From assembly GCF_000208865.1 (NCBI RefSeq), contig NC_018388.1, positions 868,001 to 932,000 of the forward strand: a stretch of DNA of 64,000 nt, read 5' to 3'. The position numbers and the translations under genes are program-made. Within the stretch, counting starts at the first letter, position 1, and each line of letters starts with the position of its first letter. Shown piece after piece: positions 52,738-64,000 of the stretch. The notes below the pieces were generated by a model that was given only the letters and a program-made list of their open reading frames with translations, did not search any database and had not been told where the DNA came from. The stretch is from Neospora caninum Liverpool (taxonomy: Eukaryota > Apicomplexa > Conoidasida > Eucoccidiorida > Sarcocystidae).

Positions 52738-55700
52738 GCTGGCAAGTAGGGATAAGACAGCGCCGTCCTCAGCGGATTGCTCAAGCAGGAAGGCCGTGAG
52801 GCAACACGAAACGGGGGGGTCCACAAGAGTGTCGCGTCCTCGTTCCCGCCATCTCCATCGTCATTTTCCTGCCGGCATGCAGGGAGGAAGGACCGCTTCC
52901 ATCCTATGCTCAGGACCGCCTTTCGAAGGCTCGCCTTTACTGCCTGTCATACTCCGCATTTGCGTTGGCCGACACCGAATCAGGACGGGAAGCACCCGAT
53001 AAAGCTCCGAAGAATCGGCCTTCGGTTTCAGCTTCTGAGGTGAAGCCGCTGGAGGCGCGACCGTTCTCTCCACATCGCTGTTGGGCGGCGGACGCAACAC
53101 ATAACTACACGACGTTATGCCAAGAAGGATCCCAGATTGCCTTGCTTGTCTTTGTTACCGTTGCAAAAGAAGGACAGGGAAACTCAGTAGCCGTTTGCTG
53201 CGGAGAGTGACAGTCGCTTGGCCATCCTTTTTCGGCACAACAGTGGTTTTGCGGATCTCCTTTGGTTTCCCGAGAAGACGCAGGGTCGGATACTCCTTGG
53301 GCGCGTAGTGGAGAGCGAGAAAATGTGGGAAAGGCGGACTCCTTTCCTACAGATAAAGCAGAGTGTGACGAAGTCGGAAAACGAATCACAGCGAAGTGCA
53401 GCAATGCGCGTGTCCACGCTGTCCTGCAGCAGCCGCGAGAAACGACGGCAAAAAACACGGGTGTATTTTTAAAACTTGGAATGGGACCGACTGAAAGCCC
53501 CTCGAAGCGTAAACATGTGGGCTCTTCTTTCAGAAACGACAACGAGGAGACAATGCACACAATGCAGTGATTTTTTGACCCTCGAGGCCGTCTGCTTCAT
53601 ACAGCAGACCGGCGAGGCGGGACCAGGTGTATAGAAGATACCGATTGAAACAACGTACTGTCAGAACCAAAAGAGGATGGCGGCGCTGCAATCTTACGCA
53701 GGAGAAAGAACGGTCGTCGTCAGGCGGTTTTCCTAGCGGCAGGAAAAGCGGCTATGCGAACCAATACCTGGAACGGAGAGACCGAGCGGCACACCGAGGC
53801 ATGACGAGCGGGCGTTTGCTAGGTCTTTTTCACTCGGGCACTCGATGGAAGCGCGACAAACTGACGAAGAAAACACGAAGGGAAAACCGGAATGAATGGG
53901 CAAGTCCTTCGTTTCTGGCGAGTGTCTTCCATCATTTAGATACTTGTGGCCTTAAGCAATGCCGCATGCACGAACGCGTGCACCGAGCGACAGTGAATCC
54001 CCTGGTCAACGAAAGAAGTTACTGCCTTGCTGCAAACTTCCCTCTCCAAACACCAATGAGTTGTGTTCTTGTGGAAGAAACGGGGGCTGCAACAATTCAT
54101 CGTCGTACGCGAAGGCAGAAGTTCCATAGCACCCTTGATGTTCAAGCTGGCCAAGAAGACCAGAGCATTTCCCGTAGTCGTCATGCATGCGGCCACCGTC
54201 CAGTACGGGACATCCCCGAAAGACTGACTCTCTCTCCAGGCTCTATACTGGGTCTAACTGCATTCCCACTGCTTGTTCGCGCGCTGCCTCGCACACACTG
54301 CTCTCAGCTTTAAGACAGGTTTTCAAACTGAACAGTTCCATTTCTGTTGCTAGGCTCCCGCCAGTCGCCGCTGCTAGCCCAGTTGCCCGGCGTGCGCCGG
54401 TGTGGTCCTTCCAGTCACCTGCCGGTACACGGTTCACAGCTGCTAAGCACTTTGTCCTCTAGCTATGTGTTCTCTGACGCGACACGGCTTGTCTCCGTGA
54501 TGCCTTGAAGGGAGCAATTGGACAGTTCTGTCCCTCGCGGATTTTTTTCTGAGTTGTGTTGGTGTGTTGGTGTACGTGTTCAGTGACGCAGACGCTTCGA
54601 TATCGTTCTCCACACGGGTCGGTGGATGCCGTGCTCACGAAAGCTCGAGGTGTTCGAAGAAGCCCTGCCTTTGCAAACCGACTGCAGCACCGCAACTCAG
54701 CCGAAGTTTCTACACCAGAAGTCGAGCGATTGGTGCGGCACTGCGCACTGACCCAGCGCGGGGTACGGATTGAGGTACAGTCCAGCAATATCTGTCAGTT
54801 CGCACGGCAGGAGGTTTTTCTGTGTATCTGCAAAGACTAGCAGTACCCAACAACATGGCACTAACAGCACGTCTTCGCGTTTCGAGGAATCACATTTGGA
54901 GTGTTTGGTGATGTCCCAAAACACGAGCAGCTGTAGTGATCGAGGGTCAACCCCAATCAAGATCGGTGGCTGCACTTTGATGGCATCCGCATTCCTGGTC
55001 AGTGACTCTCCAGCACGGACCTTGCGATTCGTCGGCAGTCCCGACCACTAGGCGGTAGCATAGTCAAAATAAGCCTGCCGTACAAAGGAGCTGCAGAGTA
55101 AAATGCGTGCCTGGGGCTGCCGGGGCTGATGCTCGAAGCAATGGTTCGCGGAGGGTAGCCCTTCACGAATTGATAGGGAGTACTCGCGTCGCTACGAGGT
55201 CGGCAGGTGCCGAAAGGGCGGGCTGTCAAGAAGCCCCAACCTGTCACCTCCATAGCAGGCAAACACAAGTGAACTGCCATGAGAAAGCCCGTCCGTGGTA
55301 CAGCCCGTCGTTTGTCGAGAAGCTGAATTACACACGGAAGGAATACTTCACCTGCTGCCACTGTATTACATGAGACGCCGTATGAACTGCAGGGAGCGGC
55401 ACGCCCAAGTGAGAGGATGCCGCAGATACTCCCCTCGTTCTGTCCGCATCCGAGGCCAGAGAGAGTGTGTCTCCTAATCCGTCTGCTCGCCGATGTAACA
55501 ATTCGGAATGTCACAGACCACCGGCTGAAATATATCGAGGGGCAGCAAGAAATACTCACCCGGGAACTAACCCACACTACGCATGAAGCAAGAAAACGGG
55601 GGTATCCCGTACCATTCGAAGAGAACGGAATTCTAGTGATATATTTCTCAAACGGACCTATGAAGTCCCCGGGGATGGCCTCGGACTTGCAAGCTCCGAG

Positions 55701-56727
55701 GGTGTCAACAGGAGGCCTTTGTTGCCAGAAAGCCAACTGCACTTTCTTTTTTCAGGTTCGAGGCACATTTCATCCCACAAAGATCGCTGGTCTCTTCAAC
55801 CGCGCTCTTCAACTGCTCTCTTGATGGAAGACGCCGAACAACAACCCGGTACGGAATTACACTGGTGACATCCACGCATCCGACTGGGCCACTCCGTTTG
55901 AGCAGCTGGCCTCCGGCGATACATTAAATGACCCTTTAGAAGGAACGATTTTCTGCCTCGATTTTTGAATCCCCAGACACCACCGCATCCAGATCTGCCG
56001 CGGCCTTAAGAAAATACGGTGTGCTGCTCTACAGACGCGCTTGGCGCACCGGCTGCTCCGTCCACGAACCCCAGGCCAGACGCCGCGGTGTTGGTACGCC
56101 TCACCTAACCGCCAGCGATTTTCTGTCCTGGAAAAGATCTTTCCTCGCATTGGCTCATTCGTTCGTATTCCTGGAATCTTGACTTCGAACCGCGTCAGCG
56201 ACAGCCGTCCAGAGCCAGTCCTCCAGACCTTTTGAGTGGCCCATCGATGGGGTTCTTTCTCCCCGGTGCATGCAGCCACACGGAATCGAGAACGGACGCC
56301 CGCCTCGCGGAGGTAAACCACTGGCTAGCTCCGGTGACGCTATTTCCAGGAACTCCTCCATCGCTGTATGGCAAAGGTTCCCGCCGCTTTGCTCGGCACA
56401 TTCTGAAAGATTATCACATTACGCGGAATAAGCGTTTTTCGGTTTTCGTGCGCCTTCATCTGGTCTGATATCTTCCTGCCGTTTAGCCGTCGCAACGACG
56501 GCCGTCGCTGCCCAGCAAACCAGGCACCCAGTGTCCCGTCTCTGGCAATTCTTTTATCGCTCGAACCTTCCCCAAGACTTTCCCAACTGGAAAGAGTCGA
56601 TGTCCCATTGAAGCGGCTTGGCTGTTCCCGAGAAAAGGAGAGTCTCCCGCCTCCGCTACTGGTCGCGCTTTCCTCTCCTTCGCTACACCCATTAGCTTCT
56701 CCGACCGTCTCTATACCTCCTCTAACA
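52738..56727. other. Intergenic region between divergent genes, with unassigned long frames
   Basis: About 4 kb between the start of the minus-strand gene (52737) and the start of the plus-strand membrane protein (56728). Frames longer than expected by chance occur at 53627-54313 (plus, 228 codons), 54999-55742 (minus, 247 codons) and 55417-55824 (plus, 135 codons). None shows a domain I know, and the last two overlap on opposite strands, so at most one is real. A TGAGACG heptamer, matching the WGAGACG element described in Toxoplasma promoters, lies at 55371-55377, about 1.35 kb upstream of the plus-strand start. Confidence 0.45.
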
Positions 56728-59046
56728 ATGCCTGCAGGGGAAGACGACCTTGGAGGGGCGGCTTCCGCCTCTTCAGCAGTCTTTGGCCGAGTAGGATCGG
56801 TGTCACGGGGAGCAGAGCAAAGGCCTCTGTTGCCCGAAGTCGAACGAAGAAAATCGAAGATGCTTCTTTCTGTCCAGGCTGACGCTGGCAAGGGTTTCGT
56901 CTTCGCTGTCCGCCTTTCAAAATGGTATATCTTCTACTGCGCCTTGATGGCCTTGGCAACTCTTGGCTTGGTCATCTACATGATCGCCGACGTTCATGTG
57001 GTAAGCCGCGGGGCTACAACTTCGGGAGAGTCTCCAAGGCAGCGCAGACACGCGGTGCGCGCTTAAACGAAAGGGGATGTGCAGCCGCGTGTCCGCATGG
57101 CAGTCGCGTTGATCTTCGGATTCGTCTCTCTCGACTCTCTCGGCACCTAAAAAACGACACCTGAGCCAGCTGGGTCTTGCGCAGCAGTTTCTGTAGTGTC
57201 GGGAGTAGCAACACGATCTCGTGCTAGCGTTTCATTTAAAGATGAAGGCACACTTTGCATCTGAAAGCTGTCGCGGCGTTCCACGACCATGTTAACAAGT
57301 CCGTGCGAACTTCCCAGCTCAAATCGTGTCCGTGAGCACCCGCTTCACGAACAACAGTATGAGCAAAATGCACACAGCAAAGCCCCGCGAAAAGCAGTTT
57401 TGCCATATCCAGTCTTCCGCGGCGGAGGAGTTTACCAGGTTGTACCCGTTTTCGATGCGCACCTGACCCGGTGTCTGTTGTCTTTCCCGGAAACTATCGG
57501 GCCACCCTTTCGACGGCCTGACGCCTGAAAACGTGAGCCACATCCCTGGCATCCTCTCCGAACCCTGCCTGTTGTTTCAGAAGGGACATTCGATGCCGAT
57601 TTGGGCGGTCGCCGTCGATGGAGTCATTACGGTGACGCTCTGCGTTGAGACTGCGTTGGACATTCACTTCATCGGACACGTGAGCTTCGTTCAAAAGTGG
57701 TCAAGAGTGTAGATTCATGTGGAAGGGAACTTTCGTGCCCCGCGTTTCGTTTATGCGAGCAGCTGCGGCCCGACTCCACGGCTAACGCATCCAGCCGGTG
57801 GTGGGTAGGACGGAGTATTGTCGGGAAGCTCTTGAGGTTCTCGCTTGGGAGGAGATCACCAGACAGGCGTGGGTCAGATCGTGGGGGCCCATCTGTGAGA
57901 CAGGATCGTTTCTACGCTTTTTCGGCAGGGTGACGTGCGTTGCGCGGCTTGTCGACCAGTTGGGTCAAACACCCCGTCAGCAGGTATGCCTGTTGCATGC
58001 AGCGCTTCTGGGGAAGCGGATGGCACGTCTTTGACTTCGCGGTGGCCTTGACGAGTTTGGTCAGTTGGATTCTGCTGCTGCTGGAAGTGGTGAGTGCGCG
58101 TGTCCGGCTCTTGGCGTTTACATGACGCTTCTCGCAAACATTCAAGCCTTGTTTCGAGAACCAACTTTGGTCACGCACAGCTCGTTTGCGGCTACCAGGA
58201 GACGTTGACAGCAGCTGCCTCGTTTGGGGAATCGGCTTTCCATCAACAAAGTCGTCAGTTGTTCGCTTCCACTTGGTGTGAGGGCCCCATGCCTCAGGAC
58301 ATCTTTCCAAGAGTGTGTCGTTCGTACAGGAAAGCACACGGGGAAGCGTTTGCTTTTCTCGTCTGCCAGTGAGACGTACTGACGAAGAGGAAAGTGTTTT
58401 GCTTCAACATCGTGTGTCTGCAGGTTGGAGTGATTAAGAATTTCGATCAGTTCGTCACCATTCTTTTGCTTACCTGTCGTTACACCGCACAGGCGGTCAG
58501 GTGGGTTTTCTTTGGTTTACTGATTCCACCTTTACTGACGGGTTTTACGGTTACCAGCCTCTTGTATGCAAGAGTGTGCCTTGGGTCGCTATGGAGCTAC
58601 CTGGCGTTCCGTCTAAGCGTCCCATGGTCTGCTATTGGAACCCTTTTGACTGTCAGATAGCCTTCGTTTTCAGATACGTGTTGGTACTCCGTGTGCCGTG
58701 GTTCTGAGCGCTGCCCCAGGCAGATGAATCAATGTGGTGTCGGCCTACCAGTGCACATCATCCCATCCAGGAGAAAACTCGTAGTCCTAGCTCGGGGTGC
58801 ATGATGGAGATCGGCTGCCTTCTGTCGCGTGCCCAACCCATGAGTGGATCCTCATTCACTTTCTTCCCGGTCGCGTTTTCTTGCAGAATTATCCGCTTCG
58901 TCCGCACCGGTGCCGAGGCGCAAGATGTGCAGACTGCGGTTGAAGAACAACCCATTATTTTCGATCCTCACGCGGCGAGTGCTGGACGCGTTTTCGGGAA
59001 CGAATTCGAAGCAAACGATCAACACGTCCGCGTCGATGCCATGTGA
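56728..59046 (+). CDS. Small stand-alone voltage-sensor-like membrane protein
   Basis: Five exons with consistent phases: 56728-57000, 57581-57679, 58003-58089, 58424-58500, 58887-59046; 231 residues. A ~65-residue soluble N-terminus precedes four predicted membrane helices: S1 at 66-88 (WYIFYCALMALATLGLVIYM), S2 at about 97-118, S3 at about 132-152 with an Asp in VFDFAVAL (D135), and S4 at about 160-186 with Arg at 172, 179, 182 and 185 (CRYTAQAVRIIRFVR). S2 has an acidic residue (E114) and D118 nearby. Four helices with an acidic S2/S3 and an S4 with Arg every third residue is the voltage-sensing-domain pattern of Hv1, TMEM266 and voltage-gated channels. There is no pore domain in this window, and the protein ends about 45 residues after S4 in an acidic tail. 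The Asp that gives Hv1 its proton selectivity in mid-S1 is not seen, so proton-channel function is not claimed. Confidence 0.83.
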
Positions 59047-62000
59047 TTTAGCGGTCTCAAATCGACCAAGAGCTCGTAACTCGGGCACGGCTCCCCTCAC
59101 TGCTAGGCAGGTCCACGGACGGCGAACAACGGGAAGTTAGTTCACCAGTGGGGGATTTCCCTTCCCTCACCCACCGGCCTTGCATGCAGTTTATTTAGGA
59201 ATGCGCTTGACCAAAACCGCGGAAGGAAACTAGGCAGTCTGCGAGGTGTTGATTTGTAGGGAAGATGGACCTACAGAGACCCGGAGGCTGCAGCCAGCAT
59301 GATGTGGTTCCTTGCTGTCCCTAATGCAAGCGGCCAGCGGCGTCGTTCGTGCAGCAAGGAGAGAGACGCCTGCGTGACAAGAATCAGTTACCACACGTGC
59401 TCCGCCCGTCTTCTGCTCTCGTCGCCGCCCTGTGTCTGGTTGAGGACTGACCAGATTCTCGTTCCCGTGTTTGCGGTCGATTCCAGAAGCCTGCGCTGCG
59501 CTGTACAGCCTCCGCTGGGCTTCGACACTCGCAAAAACAACTGCAGGAGGTGATCGCATGCGCAGAGCTGGCATACGCGGTAGAGGTCAGTCTGTCGAAA
59601 AAGCTGGAGGAAGGGATGGGCCGAGTAACAACTTTGTCGGGCCAAGTGCGTCCGCTCGAACTTCGGACGAGACGATTGCGAGGTTTGCGCGGTAGGCAGA
59701 CGATTTGAACGACACAGCGGTGGCAAGGAAAAGCCTACTCACTGTGGAGGTAACGCTATCCCACCCGGACAAGAGACAGATCGCTTCTTCCGCCCAGTAC
59801 GAAGAAGGATGATTTCACCCCGTCTTCGGGTGTTACGCAGACTCTTACTCTTTTTTGGGTCGTTAAAAGCATCACATAATCCGAAGGCGTGTGTCATAAA
59901 TTTCTTCATCCCCGCACTGCGGACTGTAATAAGGGATCGAGGGGCTACATCCGTGTCGAGTATAGTGACCGCTTCTTTGTGTGCCTGCATAGTGAATCCA
60001 AGGATGTTGCTTTTTGCATGCAGAAATGAAGTTCAAGTGAGGCCACTGCATATCTTCCCGTGGCTCTGTTGCAGTGAACGTTTGGCTCAGCCAATCACGT
60101 GTTCGGGGGAGCGAGTGTTTCACGCGACAGTCGCTTCGTCATTTTAAGAGACGCCAGGTCACACTCCTTCGAGTCGGTAGGAGGAAAGCATGCAAAGAGC
60201 ACCCGTTCTCCTGACAACGTCACGCGAACAATGTAAAGGCGGGACAGAAGGTCAAAAAACTGAAGGACCATTTAGCTTTCGGTGCCCCAGTGACCCCCGA
60301 GCATCTGCTGGGGACGTCGCGTTTTTGGCGCAGATGTGGCCAATGCGAGGCCCGAGACTCTCGGGCACTTGTAAGTGGTTCTTTACACTGTTGACCAACT
60401 GAGCCACACAGTGGGCTTCAACTCACAGTTGCGCAGTTGGATTCCCGCGAGATTCCGTTATTGTTCACGTGGTCGTGATCGCCCGACAGTGGCCCTGCTG
60501 TGTCAGTGGAATATTCGACTTGATCGAAGCACTTGGGGTGCGACAGACGAAGAGCACGCTGTGAGGCATAAACGCAGCCGTGCAATATATTACACGGCTG
60601 CTCCAGTGACACACCGTACTATCGAAAAGTTATCCTGGTCAGCACACGAACATACCGGAGCAAAATGCGCGACTGGAAGTCAGCAACATTCCCAACACAC
60701 TGCACTCATAATGCTCTCTCCCCACACAGACAAAAAAACACTGACCGCGACACGTCGGCACGTCATACGAAGACCGTTTCAATTTATCGCCGCCTGCGAA
60801 GCGAACCCATGGACAAGATATTGACGGACACTTGCACGTGGCTCAACGCCTTCAGCAAAGACTAATGGTAGCCTCAGAGTTCTAGTGAACGCCGAACTTT
60901 ATATGTGGGCTATGCAGGACGTCAAAAACGGCTGTTTCATCTGCACTTCCCCTCAAGTGGGACCTTGCTCAATCACGTCAAAGTCTGTTGGCGTATGACA
61001 CCAACTTTCGGATGCGTATCTCGACAGGGGGATGCACTTGGGCTAGAATTATGCGCGAGCGCTTAGCGGCTTCCCGCCGCTGAAAAAAAATCGAATAGAT
61101 TCCGTCGTTCCATATCACGCCACCTGCACATCATTTGCGGGGCTGTTAGAGGACTCTGTTTCTCTCGTACAGCGAATCAAGTGTTCCCTGAATGCACGTT
61201 GCTCCGCGTTCGCTCTTGCATGACGGCCAAGAAAACATGAAATATCACAACCGGTCCTCTCCTCTAGGGCCGAGTGCGAGTTCTATGTCACCGCGATATC
61301 GGCGCCAAATTGCCCACTCCGCTGCTCGTCTTATCAGCTAACGCGTCTACCAAAAGGCATGCGAAAGTTTTGCCAGGTCACCCCGCAGCTGCGGCCGCCT
61401 GTTCCACGACAGTCTCCGTTCTTTTTAGATTAGGACTTCAGAGGCACGGCGGCCGTAGGCCTCGTATTCTAAAAACTTGGCACATCTGTCGTTGCGCGGC
61501 GACGTGCGTGACGGCTCTGGGCAGTCACCCTCACCGAGACCGTCTCGTACTCCCGGGGCACTTTCAGCAGTTTCGGCTGGAGCCGGACCACCACGACGTT
61601 CCTGCTCAGAAACCGCTGTTGAGCTCTCACTTTGCAGCCTCTGATAATAGTGGTCAGCACCTGACTGGCACTGTTCTTTCGCGGGGGATGTGTCGCCGTG
61701 CCTTTGGATTTAGGCACCAGACTCCAGTGCAGAAGGGCCATGCATGTGCGCTGTCAGCAAGATACTCCGCTCCACCGACGACAAATTGGGCGCCGCCCCC
61801 CTACCGCCTATTGCGAACTTCTTCTCCCATCCCCCCTCCCTCCCCTCTCCTTGGGAGACTACGCGTTGCTCTGTTGACAACACATCAGCAATTGCAGGTG
61901 CGAGGAAAGACGCCCCGAACATTCTGCGACTGCCACACCAAAACGGACGTGTGTTTCCGTGTCCTCCGGCCGCACGAACGGTTGACAATAATCTCGGCAC

Positions 62001-62136
62001 GATGAGGCCACGCGCCTTCCCTGGGACGAAAGTTCAGGCTGGTTCGTGGCGGCGCCCGTTGCGTTAGCTGCCTCCCTGGCGGATGTCAGCGGACCGTTTC
62101 TCGGAGATGCGCAGGTGTGGTTTTCATCCCACGAAG
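59047..62136. other. Intergenic region between convergent genes
   Basis: About 3.1 kb between the stop of the plus-strand membrane protein (59044-59046) and the stop of the minus-strand DnaJ gene (62139-62137). Both 3' untranslated regions should lie here. A 243-codon plus-strand frame at 61274-62005 and an antisense 90-codon frame at 61469-61741 have no recognisable domain; they sit in what should be the 3' region of the DnaJ transcript. I see no RNA gene or repeat. Confidence 0.5.
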
Positions 62137-64000
62137 TTACTGAGAACGGAGGCGGCGAAGACGCTCCAACAGTGCACGTTCTTCTGGTGACACATTCTTC
62201 GGCAATTCAACCTGCGGGAATAACAGAACAACGACAAAAGAAACATCGTCTGCCTTTGCTCAAAAGACCGTTCTTCTCTCTGTCAACCTCGATTACGCCT
62301 ATGGGGCATCTGTGTTCGTACAGTCGACGTTTCATGGGTTATGAAACACATTTTCGCACCTTGCATGGGAGACTCGTCGACACATCGTGCTCTCTGTATG
62401 GGACCGCTCTCCTGGCTTCGCGCATTTGCTCACCTCAATGACTGCAATGTGGTCCCCACGCGCAGTTTTAGGCACTGCGCCTGGCACTGGCGGAACAGCC
62501 ATGTCCGGATCCCGTGTTCCTCGGCCTTTGACCACGATCTTCTCACCGCTCTGGGTACCAGGAGGAATGGCGATGTGAGCGACGCCATCAAGAACATCGA
62601 TCTCTTTCTGCGCACACACATCCAGTTCCACGTGGAGTCTCTGACCTCTCGGATTTCGCTGTCCAGGAAAGAAGTCAGAACGTCTCTGAATCAGTTTGTC
62701 GGCCCTAACTCTTGTTCCACGAAAGGGGGTTCTGTCAGGACTGGGCCGCCTGCAGCTTTGAGTACTTTCCTACGGACACTTCCACTTAAAGCACTCCGCT
62801 GTCCTGTCTACCATACGAGTGTCGCATGAATGTACGAGACTCAACCTCTGTGCACCAGCCTTGCCATGGAGATGCAACAGAGTATGACCGAACGGAGGCA
62901 AAGCCCACGCACAACTTGCAGCCGTGACCACACACGGTTGCAACCTCCTCAGGGCGCTGTACGAAAAAACGCGTTTACAGCGCTTCCGGGGAACTGGCAA
63001 CCGCTATTACAGACCAAAGGCACGTACATCATCTAAGCCTAAGATGGCGTCCACGTATGAAATCCGAACAATTCCTAGCAGGTTGTTTCCTTCTCTCCTG
63101 AAGGGGGTGTCGTTCTCCACTTCGACTTTAAGAAGCCTGAACAGGGAGTGACAGTGCGCAACACACACTCTCCGGCAGTCGTTTACCAGTGACTCGACCG
63201 CACTCAACGTCGCAGAAGAGTAGGACTCTGTTGGACTGTGAACCCATGCTCTCTGAGCGTCGCCTGAAGTATTCACGCACGACTGCTCCAGCAACCGTCC
63301 GGCCTCCCATCCGCTTTTACTTGAGGCTCTGGTCGATTCCGACAGCCTCAGCGGCACTCTAAAAGACCTGCAACTTCAGCGACTATGCCTTTCGCACTCA
63401 CAAGTCTCCTGACGGACCCCCGTTTACGCCCACGTCGCCCTGTCCTTTGATCCTCAGACGCATGCCGTCCGAAACTCCTGCCGGAATCACCACCTGCAGG
63501 CACGCAGGAGAAAAAGCACTGAAGCGAGGGGTACCCAGCGTCGTTGCCCGTCACTCTAAATGCAGCAGAAACCCTACACGTTAGTACTACACATATTACC
63601 TTTCCGGGACTCGGACCAACCTCCCGAGCCGCGTCAAACAGTGGCCTTGCTCAGACGCCCCTGTGCCTCCCCCACACCCGCCACCTGCAGTGCACGCCCG
63701 GCTTACTTGAAGAGTTTTCTCTGTTTTCACGCGGCCCGACCCAGCACAGTTCGAGCAGCGTAGGCGCGCTTGCTCCCCACTGCCGCGGCAGGTTGGGCAT
63801 GTCTGCGATGTTCTCAGCATGCCCATATTTGTGCTCTTGGTCTGAACACAAATGCAGAAATGTCTAGCCACATCCGGTACTGGAAACCTGTCGGAGCTGT
63901 CGTTAGTGACACACGCACACAACGTCGGTTCGGTGGTTTCAGCGTGAAAGCACTTTCTTCATGACAAGCAAAGGCACAAGGTACTTACACCGGAGGCATC
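62137..64000 (-). CDS. Type I DnaJ (Hsp40) co-chaperone, C-terminal part; gene runs off the right edge
   Basis: Minus-strand exons: 64000-63989 (partial, ending at donor gtaagt), 63841-63707, 63493-63402, 63136-63028, 62607-62434, 62211-62137; all phases agree. The first full exon carries two zinc-finger repeats, CPTCRGSG and CSNCAGSG, corresponding to the third and fourth of the four CxxCxGxG motifs. Next come the substrate-binding domains: [48 protein letters not shown] with AILG, then [20 protein letters not shown] and RGDHIAVIE, ending [14 protein letters not shown]. The J domain and first zinc motifs lie beyond the window, so organelle targeting cannot be judged; the architecture resembles bacterial DnaJ and mitochondrial Tid1 proteins, which stimulate Hsp70 ATPase and hand over unfolded substrates. 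A short insert rich in Pro/Val (around [20 protein letters not shown]) lies in the C-terminal domain. Confidence 0.93.

Noticed and set aside
57283..57530. Possible extra exon between exons 1 and 2 of the voltage-sensor-like gene
   Set aside because: No in-phase acceptor/donor pair gives a plausible segment, and exon 1 to exon 2 already joins in phase 0.

Overview
The window looks like nuclear DNA of a cyst-forming coccidian apicomplexan (Toxoplasma/Neospora/Hammondia type; I cannot fix the species without a search). Reasons: mid-range GC; genes split into several GT-AG introns; very large Ser/Pro/Arg/Glu-rich low-complexity proteins beside well-conserved eukaryotic housekeeping genes; many short (TA)n and one (TATC)n microsatellites in introns and spacers; long gene-poor spacers; and a short AT-rich insert carrying a cytochrome b fragment, as expected of the mitochondrial-derived fragments scattered through these genomes. 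No bacterial operons, IS elements, CRISPR arrays or tRNA/rRNA genes were seen.

Layout, left to right. 1-2240: spacer. 2241-5159 (+): five-exon WDR92/DNAAF10 homologue, a dynein-arm assembly factor. 7020-13168 (-): two-exon gene for a ~1986-residue low-complexity protein of unknown function. 15449-19278 (+): six-exon helical protein (316 aa), unknown. 22872-27690 (+): CDK-related kinase (~1303 aa) with giant insertions in the catalytic region. 30672-38709 (+): ten-exon proline-rich protein (~939 aa), unknown. 40120 to about 49790 (-): NRDE2 homologue (nuclear RNA-surveillance factor), whose intron 4 holds a mitochondrial-derived insert next to a polypurine tandem repeat. 51119-52737 (-): nuclear-looking disordered protein with a SUMO-interaction-like motif, possibly the 5' part of the NRDE2 unit. 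56728-59046 (+): five-exon, 231-residue stand-alone voltage-sensor-like membrane protein. 62137-64000 (-): C-terminal part of a type I DnaJ chaperone running off the right edge.

Gene models were built by hand from open frames, canonical splice sites, agreement of splice phase across every junction, and remembered family alignments. For WDR92, the 316-aa protein, the kinase, the voltage-sensor protein and DnaJ all junctions are phase-consistent. For NRDE2 the 5' end, one middle exon and one acceptor are uncertain; for the proline-rich gene the link between exon 1 and exon 4 is uncertain. Neighbouring genes share no evident pathway. The observations most worth following are the voltage-sensor-like protein, the kinase with its split catalytic core, and the NRDE2 gene with its intronic mitochondrial insert.
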